In this document: one piece after another, positions 23,099-33,659 of the stretch
How the letters are laid out: every line of letters starts with the position of its first letter
Position numbering within the stretch: position 1 is the first letter of the stretch
From: an uncultured Bacteroidales bacterium
GTDB lineage: Bacteria; Bacteroidota; Bacteroidia; Bacteroidales; UBA932
DNA length: 37,298 nucleotides
Reading direction: 5' to 3'
Assembly (NCBI GenBank): GCA_947167015.1
Contig: CAMVGM010000018.1
Span: 1 to 37,298, forward strand
The notes under the pieces: model-generated
What the model saw: only the letters and a program-made list of their open reading frames with translations
What the model was told of the DNA's origin: nothing
Databases searched by the model: none
Program-made: the position numbers and the translations under genes

Positions 23099-24202
23099 CT
23101 ATTCGAGGACCTCTTTTTCCAGCGGCCAGCCCGTCAGGGTGGACACGTACGGGATGATGGCGTAGGCCTTTTTCAACTGCCCGGCGTAATTGGGATGGCG
23201 GCTGGCGCCCAGTTCGCCCGCGCTGTCGTGGACCTTGCTGGTAAGGACCATGTAGGTCACGTTCTTCATCTTGCACTGCAGCATGGCGGCCTTGATGTAA
23301 TCGAACATCAGGTCGCGCCCTTTCGGGACGATGCAGAGTACGGGGTGGTCGGCACCGTAATTCTCCTTCGCGCTCCGGATCAGGCGGAGGTAGTTCGCCA
23401 CGAAGGCTTCGCGCGTAGGCTGTTTCTGGCCGGATACGTCATTGGTAGCCAGATAAATGACGGTCAGGGCCGGGGTGACGCCGTATTTCTGGGCGGACCA
23501 GGCGGGCTGCTTCTTCTCATCGAAGGTCTGGAGGTAGCGGTCGGGCATATAGTGTCCCGGGAATTTGTCGCCGTAGTTGCGCGCCACGCCCATCCCGGAA
23601 TGCGCGATGAGCCAGTAGTCGGCGCCGAAGTGGCGGGCGATGATGGCGGCGTAGGTCTTCCCGCAGTCCTCGGTCTCCGGGGTGAAGGGGTCTGTCGCCC
23701 GGTTGCTCAGGGTGCCGTAACCGCAGGTGTAGGAGTCGCCGATGAATTCGAGCACGCGCTCGCGCACCGGCCGCGCCTGCCCGAGGTCGTGGGCGATGAA
23801 GGCGTGGAAGGAGGCCGTTCCCTGCTCGCCCTCGGTGCGCTTCTGGATGATGGCCACGTGCGGCACCGGTTTGCTGACGTGGGGCGCCTCGCAGACGGTC
23901 ACGACGGTGTCGCGGCTCTGCAGGCAGAAGGTCCGGTCCGGTTCCGCGCCCATGTCCTGGCGGTCCAGCCAGACGCTGAAATAATCTTTTCCGCTGTCGG
24001 AGGCGCGCAGCTGCAGCTCGTTCCCGTAGAATTCTACGATGGCATAGACGCCGCTCCAGTCGAAGGACACGTCGCCGTCGCGGACCTCGGTGCGGCCGAC
24101 CCAGGTGATCCGGGGGTCGGAGGCGGGGAATTCATCCGCCCTGGCGTTCCCGGCGGCCGCAACGAGGCCGAGGAGGGCGGCAAAAAGGTGTTTTCCTTTC
24201 AT
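23099..24202 (-). CDS. CE2-type acetyl esterase (jelly roll + SGNH)
   Basis: A 367-aa secreted protein: signal peptide (about 1-22, cut near ARA), an N-terminal beta jelly-roll domain (about 30-140) and an SGNH esterase domain. Catalytic Ser near residue 158 sits in GDSYTCGYG, the oxyanion Asn in LATNDV and the His near 335 in SRHPNYAGQ. This two-domain build is that of carbohydrate esterase family 2, whose members deacetylate xylan, glucomannan or other sugars and can also transfer acetyl groups. The ATG at 24202 gives a proper signal peptide; longer starts cross the divergent promoter. It is the first gene of the operon with SGNH and MBOAT, so it may trim or edit the acetyl marks those two lay down, or feed on dietary acetyl-xylan. 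Confidence 0.88.
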   Translation of the reverse strand: MKGKHLFAALLGLVAAAGNARADEFPASDPRITWVGRTEVRDGDVSFDWSGVYAIVEFYGNELQLRASDSGKDYFSVWLDRQDMGAEPDRTFCLQSRDTVVTVCEAPHVSKPVPHVAIIQKRTEGEQGTASFHAFIAHDLGQARPVRERVLEFIGDSYTCGYGTLSNRATDPFTPETEDCGKTYAAIIARHFGADYWLIAHSGMGVARNYGDKFPGHYMPDRYLQTFDEKKQPAWSAQKYGVTPALTVIYLATNDVSGQKQPTREAFVANYLRLIRSAKENYGADHPVLCIVPKGRDLMFDYIKAAMLQCKMKNVTYMVLTSKVHDSAGELGASRHPNYAGQLKKAYAIIPYVSTLTGWPLEKEVLE

Positions 24203-24206
24203 ATCG

Positions 24207-24237
24207 TTTGCGAAGATACGAAAAATCGGTATCTTTG
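24207..24237 (+). promoter_or_regulatory. Consensus promoter of the hut operon
   Basis: TTTG (24207-24210), 19 bp, TATCTTTG (24230-24237): a perfect Bacteroidota promoter, 23 nt before the ftcD ATG. The inverted repeat AAGATAC-N9-GTATCTT (24213-24235) fills the region between and into the -7 element. Confidence 0.8.
24211..24218 (-). promoter_or_regulatory. -7 element of the CE2-SGNH-MBOAT-MBL operon
   Basis: TATCTTCG on the minus strand (one mismatch) lies 8 nt before the ATG at 24202 and inside the spacer of the divergent hut promoter. It arises from the other arm of the inverted repeat. No good -33 element is seen. Confidence 0.4.
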
Positions 24238-24260
24238 ATACACTAAACTGATAACCTCTT

Positions 24261-25967
24261 ATGCGAAGAATCATCGAATGCGTCCCGAACTACAGCGAAG
24301 GACGCGACCGGGCGGTCATCGACGCCATCGTCGCCGCGATCGCCTCGGTGGAGGGCGTGAAAGTGCTGGACGTGGATCCGGGCGAGGCGACCAACCGCAC
24401 CGTCGTCACCTTCGTAGGTGCGCCGGAACCGGTCGTCGAGGCGGCCTTCCGCGGATCGCGCAAGGCGCAGGAACTCATTGACATGCGCCGGCATCACGGG
24501 GCCCATCCCCGCAGCGGCGCCACCGACGTGCTCCCCCTCATCCCCGTTTCCGGCATCACCCTGGAAGAATGTGCCGTCCTGGCCCGCGGACTCGCGAAAA
24601 GGATGTTCGAAGAACTCGGCATCCCGTGCTATTGCTACGAAGCCGCCGCTTTCCGGCCCGAAAGGAAGAACCTGGCGGTGTGCCGTGCGGGGGAATACGA
24701 AGCCCTGCCGGAAAAGATCGCCGACCCGGAGCGCAGGCCCGACTTCTGCGGCGCCTGGGGCGAGACGGCCGCGCGCAGCGGCGCCTCCAACGTGGGCGCC
24801 CGCAACTTCCTCGTGGCCGTGAACTTCAACCTCAATACCACCTCGACCCGCCGGGCGATGGCCGTGGCCTTCGACGTCCGCGAAAAAGGGCGCAAGGCGC
24901 GCGAGGGCGGCTCCCTGACCGGGAAGCTGCTCAAGGACGCCGACGGGAACCAGATCTGGATTCCCGGCACGCTGAAGGGCTGCAAGGCCATCGGCTGGTA
25001 CATCGACGAATACGGCATCGCGCAGGTGTCGATGAACATCACCGACATCGACGCCACGCCCCTGCACGTCGCCTTCGAGGAGGTCTGCCGTGCCGCCGCA
25101 GCGCGCGGGCTGCGTGTCACGGGCACGGAGATCGTAGGCCTGGTGCCGCGCCGGGTGCTGCTGGACGCCGGCCGTTTCTATCTGGAAAAGCAGTGCCGCT
25201 CGCTGGGCGTCAGCGAGGACGAGATCCTCAAGATCGCCGTCAAGTCCATGTCGCTGGACGACCTGAAACCTTTCGAGCCCCGGCAGAAGGTGATCGAATA
25301 CCTGATGGAAGACGAGACGCAGGCCGCCGTGCGTGAGCGCCTGGTGCGCATGCGCCTGAAGGATTTCATCGCCGAGACGGCGGCCGAGTCGCCCGCGCCG
25401 GGCGGCGGTTCCGTGTCTGCCGCGATGGGGGCCCTGGGCGCCGCCCTCGCCACGATGGTCGCCAACCTGTCCGCGCACAAACGCGGCTGGGACGCGCGCT
25501 GGAAAGAGTTTTCCGACGTGGCGGAACAGGGTCAGGCGCTGCTCGGTGAACTGACCGCCCTGGTGGATGAGGATACGGCTGCGTTCAACCGCATCATGGA
25601 CGCGCTGGGCCTGCCGAAGGGGACTGCGGAGGAGAAGGCCGCCCGCGCCGCCGCCCTCGAGGAAGCGACCTTGTATGCCGCCAGCGTCCCCCTGAAGACG
25701 ATGGAAGCGTCCCTGAAGGCGCTGCCGCTTGCGCTTGCGATGGCGCGCGAAGGCAATCCGGCGTCGGCTTCCGATGCCGGCGTGGCCGCGCTCGCCGCCC
25801 TGGCCGCCGTGCGCGGGGCGCACCTGAACGTCCGCATCAACGCCGCCGGGCTGTCCGACCGCGGTCCCGCGGAGCCGCTGCTCGCCCGGGCGGGCGAGAT
25901 CGAGCGGGAAGCCCGCGCCCTGGAAGAGGAAATTCTCGCCGAAGTAAACAAGCACATAGAAATCTGA
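24261..25967 (+). CDS. ftcD: Bifunctional formiminotransferase-cyclodeaminase
   Basis: A 568-aa fused enzyme for the last step of histidine breakdown: it moves the formimino group of formiminoglutamate to tetrahydrofolate, freeing glutamate, and then deaminates the product to 5,10-methenyl-THF and ammonia. The formiminotransferase part covers about 1-330 (ECVPNYSEGRD at the start, HHGAHPRSGATDVLPL near 75-90, and SGASNVGARNFLVAVN near 175). The cyclodeaminase part covers about 365-568, with SPAPGGGSVSAAMGALG near 376. The length equals the fused form of animals and Bacteroides; both halves look intact. It leads a four-gene operon under a consensus promoter, so folate-linked formate recovery is made together with the three upstream steps of the pathway. 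Cytoplasmic. Confidence 0.95.
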   Translation: MRRIIECVPNYSEGRDRAVIDAIVAAIASVEGVKVLDVDPGEATNRTVVTFVGAPEPVVEAAFRGSRKAQELIDMRRHHGAHPRSGATDVLPLIPVSGITLEECAVLARGLAKRMFEELGIPCYCYEAAAFRPERKNLAVCRAGEYEALPEKIADPERRPDFCGAWGETAARSGASNVGARNFLVAVNFNLNTTSTRRAMAVAFDVREKGRKAREGGSLTGKLLKDADGNQIWIPGTLKGCKAIGWYIDEYGIAQVSMNITDIDATPLHVAFEEVCRAAAARGLRVTGTEIVGLVPRRVLLDAGRFYLEKQCRSLGVSEDEILKIAVKSMSLDDLKPFEPRQKVIEYLMEDETQAAVRERLVRMRLKDFIAETAAESPAPGGGSVSAAMGALGAALATMVANLSAHKRGWDARWKEFSDVAEQGQALLGELTALVDEDTAAFNRIMDALGLPKGTAEEKAARAAALEEATLYAASVPLKTMEASLKALPLALAMAREGNPASASDAGVAALAALAAVRGAHLNVRINAAGLSDRGPAEPLLARAGEIEREARALEEEILAEVNKHIEI

Positions 25968-25973
25968 TTGGCA

Positions 25974-27991
<2,018 letters not shown>

Positions 27992-27995
<4 letters not shown>

Positions 27996-29479
27996 TTCAC
28001 GCCATCTCCACCGGGCGCCTGACCCTCGAGCGCCTCAAAGAAATCATCGATTCGCACGCCACCCTCGTCCTTTCCGCAGAAGCGACCCAGGCCATCCTGA
28101 AGTGCCGCCGTTACCTGGATGCCAAGATGGCGGACCCCGAACGGCCCCTGTACGGAATCACCACGGGCTTCGGTTCCCTGTACAACGTCACCATCCCCGC
28201 CGACGAGCTCTCGCAGCTCCAGCACAACCTGGTGATGTCCCACGCCTGCGGGGCGGGGGAGACGGTCCGGCCCGAGATCGTCAAGCTGATGCTTTTCCTG
28301 AAGGCGCAGAGCCTTTCCTACGGCCATTCCGGCGCGCAGCTGGTCACGGTGCAGCGCCTGATCGACATGTTCAATGAGGACGTCCTTCCGGTGGTGTACC
28401 AGCAGGGCTCGCTCGGCGCCTCGGGCGACCTGGCCCCGCTCGCGCACCTGAGCCTCCCGCTCATCGGCCTGGGCGAAGTACTGTACAAAGGGGAGATCCG
28501 CCCTGCCGCGGAAGTCTGGGCCGAGAAGGGCTGGGAGCCCATCACGCTCCAGTCCAAGGAAGGCCTGGCGCTGCTGAACGGCACGCAGTTCATGAGCGCC
28601 CACGCCGTATGGTCGCTGCTGAAGAGCATGCGCCTTTCCCGCTGGGCCGACCGCATCGCCGCGATGTCCCTGGACGCCTATGACGGCCGCATCGAGCCCT
28701 TCCTGCCGCTGACGCACCTCATCCGGCCCCATACGGGCCAGATCGAGACCGGCAAGAAGTTCATGTCCACCCTGGAGGGCAGCGAACTCATCCGCCGCCC
28801 CAAGGAGCACGTGCAGGATCCCTACAGTTTCCGCTGCATCCCGCAGGTGCACGGCGCCGTGAAGGACAACATCAATTACGTGAAGTCGGTGATCGAGAAC
28901 GAGATCAATTCCGCCACCGACAATCCGAACATCTTCCCGGACGAGGACATGATCATCTCGGCCGGCAACTTCCACGGCGAGCCCATCGCCATTCCGATGG
29001 ACGCCCTGTCCATCGCGATGTCCGAACTGGCCAGCATCTCCGAGCGCCGTACCTATCAGCTGATCCACGGCCTGCGCGGCCTGCCCAAGTACCTGGTCGC
29101 GAATCCCGGCCTGAACAGCGGTTTCATGATCCCGCAGTACACCGCCGCCAACATCGTCAGCCAGAACAAGGGTCTCTGCTGGCCGGCCTCCTGCGATTCC
29201 ATCCCGTCTTCTCAGGGGCAGGAGGACCACGTGAGCATGGGTTCCAACTCGGCGACGAAGCTGGTCCGCGTGGTGGACAATACGGAAACGGTCCTGGCCA
29301 TCGAACTCTTCAACGCCGCCCAGGCGCTCGAGTTCCGCCGTCCGGCGAAGAGTTCGCCCATCCTGGAACGCATCTTCGAAGACTACCGCAAGGAGGTCCC
29401 CTTCATCGACAACGACACCTACATGCACCCGCTGATCGAAAAGACGGTGCGATTCATCCGGAAGGAAGATTATCTATGA
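27992..29479 (+). CDS. hutH: Histidine ammonia-lyase
   Basis: A 495-aa aromatic-amino-acid lyase of the MIO family. The triad that cyclises into the MIO prosthetic group, Ala143-Ser144-Gly145, lies in the motif GSLGASGDLAPLAH, at nearly the same position as in Pseudomonas HutH. Other family segments are YGITTGFGSL near residue 55 and STDNPN-like NSATDNPNIF near 310. It deaminates L-histidine to urocanate. The gene overlaps hutU and hutI by ATGA at both ends, so translation is coupled. A tyrosine or phenylalanine lyase could look alike, but the complete hut operon makes histidine the substrate with little doubt. Confidence 0.95.
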
Positions 29480-30690
29480 TTATCAAGAACATAGGCGAAC
29501 TCGTCGGGATCGTTCCCGCGGGCGTGGACCGCAAGTGTGGCGCGGAGATGTCGCAGGTGGACACGCTCCGGGACGCCTGGCTGCAGGTGGAAGACGGACG
29601 CATCGCGGACTTCGGTCCGATGCCGGACTGCCCGGGCGGGGAAGCCGTCGATGCGGAGGGCGGGATGCTGATGCCCGCATTCTGCGACAGCCATACCCAC
29701 GTCGTCTATGCCGGCAGCCGGGAAGGCGAGTTCCTGGACAAGATCGAGGGACGCAGCTACGAAGAGATCGCCGCCCGGGGCGGGGGTATCCTGAATTCCG
29801 CCGACCTGCTGCACGCCACGTCCGAGGAGGAACTGTACCGGCAGTCGCTGGCGCGCGTCCGGGAGATGATGGCGAAGGGGAGCGGCGCCATCGAGATCAA
29901 GAGCGGCTACGGGCTCAACCCCGTGGACGAACTGAAGATGCTCCGGGTGATCCGCCGCATCCGCGAAAGCGTGCCCGCCACGGTGCGCGCCACCTTCCTC
30001 GGCGCCCACGCCGTGGGACGGGGATATACCCGGGATGCGTATGTCCAGGCGGTTGTCGATATGCTGCCGCAGGCGGCGGAACTCGCTGATTTCGTGGACG
30101 TTTTCTGCGACGAAGGCTTTTTCTCTCCGGCGGACACCGACCGCATCCTCGCTGCCGCCGCGGCACATGGCCTGCGGCCCAAGATCCACGCCAACGAACT
30201 CGCGGTCAGCGGCGGCGTGCAGGTGGGCGTGAAGCACCGGGCGCTGTCGGTGGACCACCTCGAGCGTACGACGGAGGCCGAGATCGAGGCGCTGCGCGCT
30301 TCGGATACAATTCCCGTGATGCTGCCGGGTTCGTCTTTCTTCCTGGGGATCCCCTACGGGCGGGCACGTGCCTTCATCGAGGCCGGACTGTCTCTCGCCC
30401 TGGCCTCGGACTATAACCCCGGCTCGTCGCCTTCCGGCGACATGCGCTTCGTGATGGCGCTCGCGTGCATCCGGATGCGGCTGACGCCGGCGCAGGCTTT
30501 CAATGCCGTGACGCTCAACGGAGCCTGCGCGATGGGGGTGAGCGGGGTGACCGGCTCGGTCACCCGGGGCAAGCGGGCGGACCTGATCCTGACGCATCCC
30601 GGCTGGAACCTGACAAAACTGCCCTACACCTACCAGACGCCATTCATCCGGCAGGTGTTCCTGGGCGGGAATGTTTTTCAGAACCTGTAG
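29476..30690 (+). CDS. hutI: Imidazolonepropionase
   Basis: A 404-aa metal-dependent amidohydrolase that opens the imidazolone ring to give N-formimino-L-glutamate. The metal motif DSHTH carries His73 and His75; further ligands fit His in KIHANELA (near 237), His in VDHLE (near 259) and Asp in ASDYNPGSSP (near 314). Length and motifs are normal. It is the last hut gene. No hutG or hutF is present, and none is needed because FtcD takes the product directly. Its last 13 bases overlap the end of the convergent DUF4421-like gene, and no terminator is seen between them. Confidence 0.95.
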   Translation: MIIKNIGELVGIVPAGVDRKCGAEMSQVDTLRDAWLQVEDGRIADFGPMPDCPGGEAVDAEGGMLMPAFCDSHTHVVYAGSREGEFLDKIEGRSYEEIAARGGGILNSADLLHATSEEELYRQSLARVREMMAKGSGAIEIKSGYGLNPVDELKMLRVIRRIRESVPATVRATFLGAHAVGRGYTRDAYVQAVVDMLPQAAELADFVDVFCDEGFFSPADTDRILAAAAAHGLRPKIHANELAVSGGVQVGVKHRALSVDHLERTTEAEIEALRASDTIPVMLPGSSFFLGIPYGRARAFIEAGLSLALASDYNPGSSPSGDMRFVMALACIRMRLTPAQAFNAVTLNGACAMGVSGVTGSVTRGKRADLILTHPGWNLTKLPYTYQTPFIRQVFLGGNVFQNL

Positions 30691-31802
30691 TCGAAACGCA
30701 GGCTGGTCGACCAGTCGTAGAAACGGTTGGTCATCGTCTCTGTGGAGATTTCTCCCTCCAGCGGAGAGTACTGGTCGGTGCCGATCATGCTGAACCGGTT
30801 GTAATTGAAGGTCGCTCCCAGGGAATAACGCCCGAAGGTGTAGCACAGGGCGCAGCGCGCGATCATGTCGAAGCCCATGCCGCCCCACAGCCGGAAGGTG
30901 TCGCCTTCATTGACTTGGAACACCTCGGTGTCCAAGTACGTGTATTTGGTGTAGAACATCCGGTTGGAGACGACCACCATGGGGACGAAGGTGATGTTGG
31001 CGGTGAAATTGCGCAGCGTGCTTGGGTCTTCGTCCGTCGCATCCCGGTGGTAGGGAACCCAGTTGAAACCGTAACCGAAGCCCAGGGAGAACTGGTGGGT
31101 CCTGTAGCGGCCAACGCCTTCGTTGCTGAGCAGGGTGCTCGCGTCGTCCAGGGGCAGCCTCAGGTCTCCGTACTGGTATTTCCCGGTCAGCAGGAAGGAT
31201 CCTGCGGATTTCTTCTGCAGATGATAAGCCGTGTAGGTGGCGTTGTAGATATAACGCTTGTTGTTGAAGGCGTAATAGGTATCCGCGGAGATGGTGTGCA
31301 GGATCGCGTCGTAATTCGGGATATACGGATCGCCCGAGCTCCCTTCTTGGTTGAAAAAAGTGATTTCCGGGAACCCCTTGATGCTAAAGTACTGGAAATT
31401 CAGTCCGTATGCCGGGCGGAGCAGGCTGAAGGAATTGGATTTGGCCGCACCTTTTTTCCCAATTACGAAGCCGAAACCTAACTTGAGCGCACCGTATGAA
31501 ACGTAGAGGCTCGTCTTGACGGCGAGCGGCGAATACAGGCCGGTCAGCACACTGTACTGGAGATTCTCTCCTTCCCCAAAAGAATAATCGACGTTCAGAT
31601 CCACGGTCGTCCCGGTCCGGAACAGGTCATTCCGGAGGGAAACCGTCCAAGGATAGACCGGGTGGGCGATGTAGTTCGTGTCCAGGCGCGGGTTGGGACG
31701 CGTCAGCATATCGCTTACCCGACCGATGAAGCCGTCAGGCGTCCGTGCGGATACGCTGAAAAAACTGCCGGCCAGTAGCAGGATGGCAAGAACTCTTTTC
31801 AC
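30678..31802 (-). CDS. Outer-membrane beta-barrel protein, DUF4421-like
   Basis: A 374-aa protein with a signal peptide (KRVLAILLLAG core, cut near SVSA), followed by alternating amphipathic beta strands rich in Tyr, Phe and Gly, and a C-terminal Phe (FDYRF), all typical of an outer-membrane barrel. The early segment LDTNYIAHPVYPWTVSLRN and the later LKLGFGFVIGKK recall the Bacteroidota family DUF4421, of unknown function. The GTG at 31802 is chosen because it begins exactly at the n-region of the signal peptide; upstream in-frame codons would put 20 charged residues in front. It starts 4 nt after the stop of a 73-aa small ORF and depends on that gene's promoter. Its 3' end overlaps hutI. Confidence 0.7.
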   Translation of the reverse strand: MKRVLAILLLAGSFFSVSARTPDGFIGRVSDMLTRPNPRLDTNYIAHPVYPWTVSLRNDLFRTGTTVDLNVDYSFGEGENLQYSVLTGLYSPLAVKTSLYVSYGALKLGFGFVIGKKGAAKSNSFSLLRPAYGLNFQYFSIKGFPEITFFNQEGSSGDPYIPNYDAILHTISADTYYAFNNKRYIYNATYTAYHLQKKSAGSFLLTGKYQYGDLRLPLDDASTLLSNEGVGRYRTHQFSLGFGYGFNWVPYHRDATDEDPSTLRNFTANITFVPMVVVSNRMFYTKYTYLDTEVFQVNEGDTFRLWGGMGFDMIARCALCYTFGRYSLGATFNYNRFSMIGTDQYSPLEGEISTETMTNRFYDWSTSLRFDYRF

Positions 31803-31806
31803 TTCG

Positions 31807-32028
31807 TCAGCGGACAGTTTTATCCTTGAGGACAGCCTTGGCGTCCGGTTCGGGTTTTTCAATCTTGTCGTTCTTGGGCTGCGGCTGGGCCGGGCGCTTG
31901 CACGGTTTCTTGGAAGCCGCCGGGGCCGCGCACTTGGTGGCGTTGCCTCCCTTTTGGGTTGATTCAGGCTGCGGGGGATGATGGACGATCACGACCTTGG
32001 ACGGATTCTCGGGACTGAGTTTCGGCAT
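31807..32028 (-). CDS. Small Pro/Lys-rich protein, 73 aa, unknown
   Basis: I do not recognise this gene. It encodes 73 residues rich in Pro, Lys and Ala with two Cys (in ATKCAAP and KPCKRP), no signal peptide and no membrane segment, and is probably disordered. Its reality is supported by a near-ideal promoter (TTTG-N20-TATATTTG, 32049-32080) that ends 20 nt before its ATG, and by tight coupling: only 4 nt separate its stop from the GTG of the barrel gene. It may be a leader whose translation controls the weak GTG start, or a small partner of the barrel. Composition bias would also fit a non-functional leader ORF. Confidence 0.55.
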   Translation of the reverse strand: MPKLSPENPSKVVIVHHPPQPESTQKGGNATKCAAPAASKKPCKRPAQPQPKNDKIEKPEPDAKAVLKDKTVR

Positions 32029-32048
32029 GGCAAAATAGAATTGATATC

Positions 32049-32080
32049 CAAATATAGGGAATTATCGGCGTTTCTCCAAA
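32049..32080 (-). promoter_or_regulatory. Consensus promoter of the small ORF / DUF4421 unit
   Basis: On the minus strand TTTG (32077-32080), 20 bp, TATATTTG (32049-32056). The -33 element lies inside the last codons of the upstream membrane-protein gene, whose stop is at 32062. Confidence 0.75.
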
Positions 32081-32754
32081 CGGCGGCCTTTCTGCAGGTA
32101 TTGGTCGATGGCGGTGAGGGCATCCTCGACGTCGGTCAGGTCGACGTAGTTCTCCGGCAGGGCGAGCGCGGCGGTCTGACGGATGGAATACAGGCCGTAG
32201 GAGGTGCGGATGAGTTCCTTGATGGAAACGTGCCCGTCGGGGGCGATGCGGCCGACGTTCTGCTCGTTGATGGAGCGGGAGAAGAAGGCGTTGCGGGTGG
32301 CCACGTGGTTGTTGAGGTTGGACGCCGCGGAATGGCAGGAATCGTAGGCGCGCACGATCTTCATCGACAGGCGGCTGTCGCCGATCTTCTGGAACATCGA
32401 GGAGGATTTCAGCATTTCCAGCGCGTCGCTGCTCACGGACAGTTCGGCGTCCGCGAAGAGCACGCCGCCGTGGTAGTTCACGGAATCTGCAGGGCACTTG
32501 GCCAGGTTGTCCTTGTGGGCGAGCAGATACTCGGCGGAACGGCGCTCGTCTCGGATGTAGTCGGACATCGTGACGATGTCTTCCATGTTGGCGGTCAGTT
32601 CATTGCGGACCAGTTCCAGGGCGGAGCGTATCTCCTTCTTGTCGAGGGAGCGGTCGATGCGCGCCTGGACTGCGAACGTGATGATGATTCCCAGGAAAAT
32701 GGCCACGAAATTGATGACGAGATCGCGGATGAAAGTCGCCGTGGATGATTTCAT
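32062..32754 (-). CDS. Single-pass membrane protein, unknown function
   Basis: A 230-aa protein I do not recognise. It has one clear membrane helix at about residues 12-29 (INFVAIFLGIIITFAV) right after a short charged N-terminus, then a helical, charged soluble part with segments such as IRSALELVRNELTANMEDI, suggesting coiled-coil character, and a basic end (KGRRLEKRR). The general plan recalls small Bacteroidota membrane proteins of the DUF6090 kind, but I cannot confirm kinship. There is no signal cleavage site, so it probably stays anchored in the inner membrane. It has its own -7 element and lies 44 nt downstream of the DnaJ gene on the same strand, so partial read-through from that gene is possible. 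Confidence 0.75.
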   Translation of the reverse strand: MKSSTATFIRDLVINFVAIFLGIIITFAVQARIDRSLDKKEIRSALELVRNELTANMEDIVTMSDYIRDERRSAEYLLAHKDNLAKCPADSVNYHGGVLFADAELSVSSDALEMLKSSSMFQKIGDSRLSMKIVRAYDSCHSAASNLNNHVATRNAFFSRSINEQNVGRIAPDGHVSIKELIRTSYGLYSIRQTAALALPENYVDLTDVEDALTAIDQYLQKGRRLEKRR

Positions 32755-32773
32755 AAAACGGAATAATTGCTCT

Positions 32774-32781
32774 CAAATATA
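32774..32781 (-). promoter_or_regulatory. -7 element of the single-pass membrane gene
   Basis: TATATTTG on the minus strand, 19 nt before the ATG at 32754. A 6-bp inverted repeat, ATTGCT (32766-32771) and AGCAAT (32781-32786), brackets it and could be an operator. No TTTG -33 element is seen. Confidence 0.5.
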
Positions 32782-32798
32782 GCAATCTTTCCGGAAAA

Positions 32799-33608
32799 TC
32801 AGTTCATTCCGCGCTGTTTCTTGATGCTTTCGTACGCCTGCTGGATCTTGCGGAACTTCTCTTCGGCCGCTTTCTGCACCTCCGGTCCCAGCGTCGCCAC
32901 CTTGTCCGGATGGTTCTTCATCGCCATCCGGCGGTAGGCGGCCTTCACCTCGTCGTCCGTGGCGGACGGGGAGATTCCCAGCACGGAATAGGCGGAATCC
33001 GTGTCCCGGTAGTACATCGCGATGACGGAGGCGGCATCGGAAGCGTTGAGGCGGATGGCGGCGGCGATGGCTTCCAGGACGCCTTTTTCCGACTTGCTGA
33101 AATCGCCGTCGGCATTGGCGATCCGCGCCAGGTAGTGGAAGAGCTGCAGGCGCTGCGAGTAGTTCATGTTGTCCGCGATCTGCGAACCGACCGAATAGAC
33201 GTTCACCTGCTGGCGGTTCAGGCCGTCCAGGATGCGCATCGCCTCGGAGACGGCGCTCTCGCCGAAATTCTGCCGGATGAAACTGCGGACGCAGTCGAGT
33301 TCGGATTCCAGGGTGCGTCCGTCGGCCTTGATGACGGCGGAGGAAAGCACCAGCATGCTGACGAAGAAACTGTTGCGCTGCTCCTGGGCGGTGTAGCCGC
33401 GGGAAGATGTACCTTGCGGCCGGGGGTTTCCGGACTGCTGCTGCCAGGGATTGCCGCTGCGGGCCGGGCCGTCGCCGTAGCCCGGGAGCTGCCTGGCTAT
33501 CTCGATGTATTTGTCCACGGCGGATCCGGCCAGGAACCCGAGCAGGGCCCCGATGGGACCCCAGGCCACCCAGCCGAGCAGGCCGACTATCCATTTTGCT
33601 GAACCCAT
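32799..33608 (-). CDS. Membrane-associated TerB-DnaJ co-chaperone (DjlA-like)
   Basis: A 269-aa protein. A glycine-rich hydrophobic N-terminus (about 5-32, GPIGALLGFLAG) may insert in the membrane; a Gly/Gln/Pro linker follows (about 45-75); a TerB-like helical domain spans about 85-195 with the typical IKADGRTLESE and IANADGDFSKSE acidic segments; a C-terminal J-domain ends the protein, with the essential HPD near residue 233 in KNHPDK. This order matches DjlA, an inner-membrane DnaK partner linked to envelope stress. The ATG at 33608 is chosen over 33692, which would add residues reading through the -7 element. It is divergent from gltS, with both -7 elements within the 82-bp gap. Confidence 0.9.
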   Translation of the reverse strand: MGSAKWIVGLLGWVAWGPIGALLGFLAGSAVDKYIEIARQLPGYGDGPARSGNPWQQQSGNPRPQGTSSRGYTAQEQRNSFFVSMLVLSSAVIKADGRTLESELDCVRSFIRQNFGESAVSEAMRILDGLNRQQVNVYSVGSQIADNMNYSQRLQLFHYLARIANADGDFSKSEKGVLEAIAAAIRLNASDAASVIAMYYRDTDSAYSVLGISPSATDDEVKAAYRRMAMKNHPDKVATLGPEVQKAAEEKFRKIQQAYESIKKQRGMN

Positions 33609-33631
33609 TCCGAATGTGGTTTTTTGCCCTG

Positions 33632-33639
33632 CAAAGATA
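33632..33639 (-). promoter_or_regulatory. -7 element of the TerB-DnaJ gene
   Basis: A perfect TATCTTTG on the minus strand, 23 nt before the ATG at 33608. No TTTG at the usual -33 distance. Confidence 0.55.
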
Positions 33640-33659
33640 GTGTTTATTCCAATTATTCG

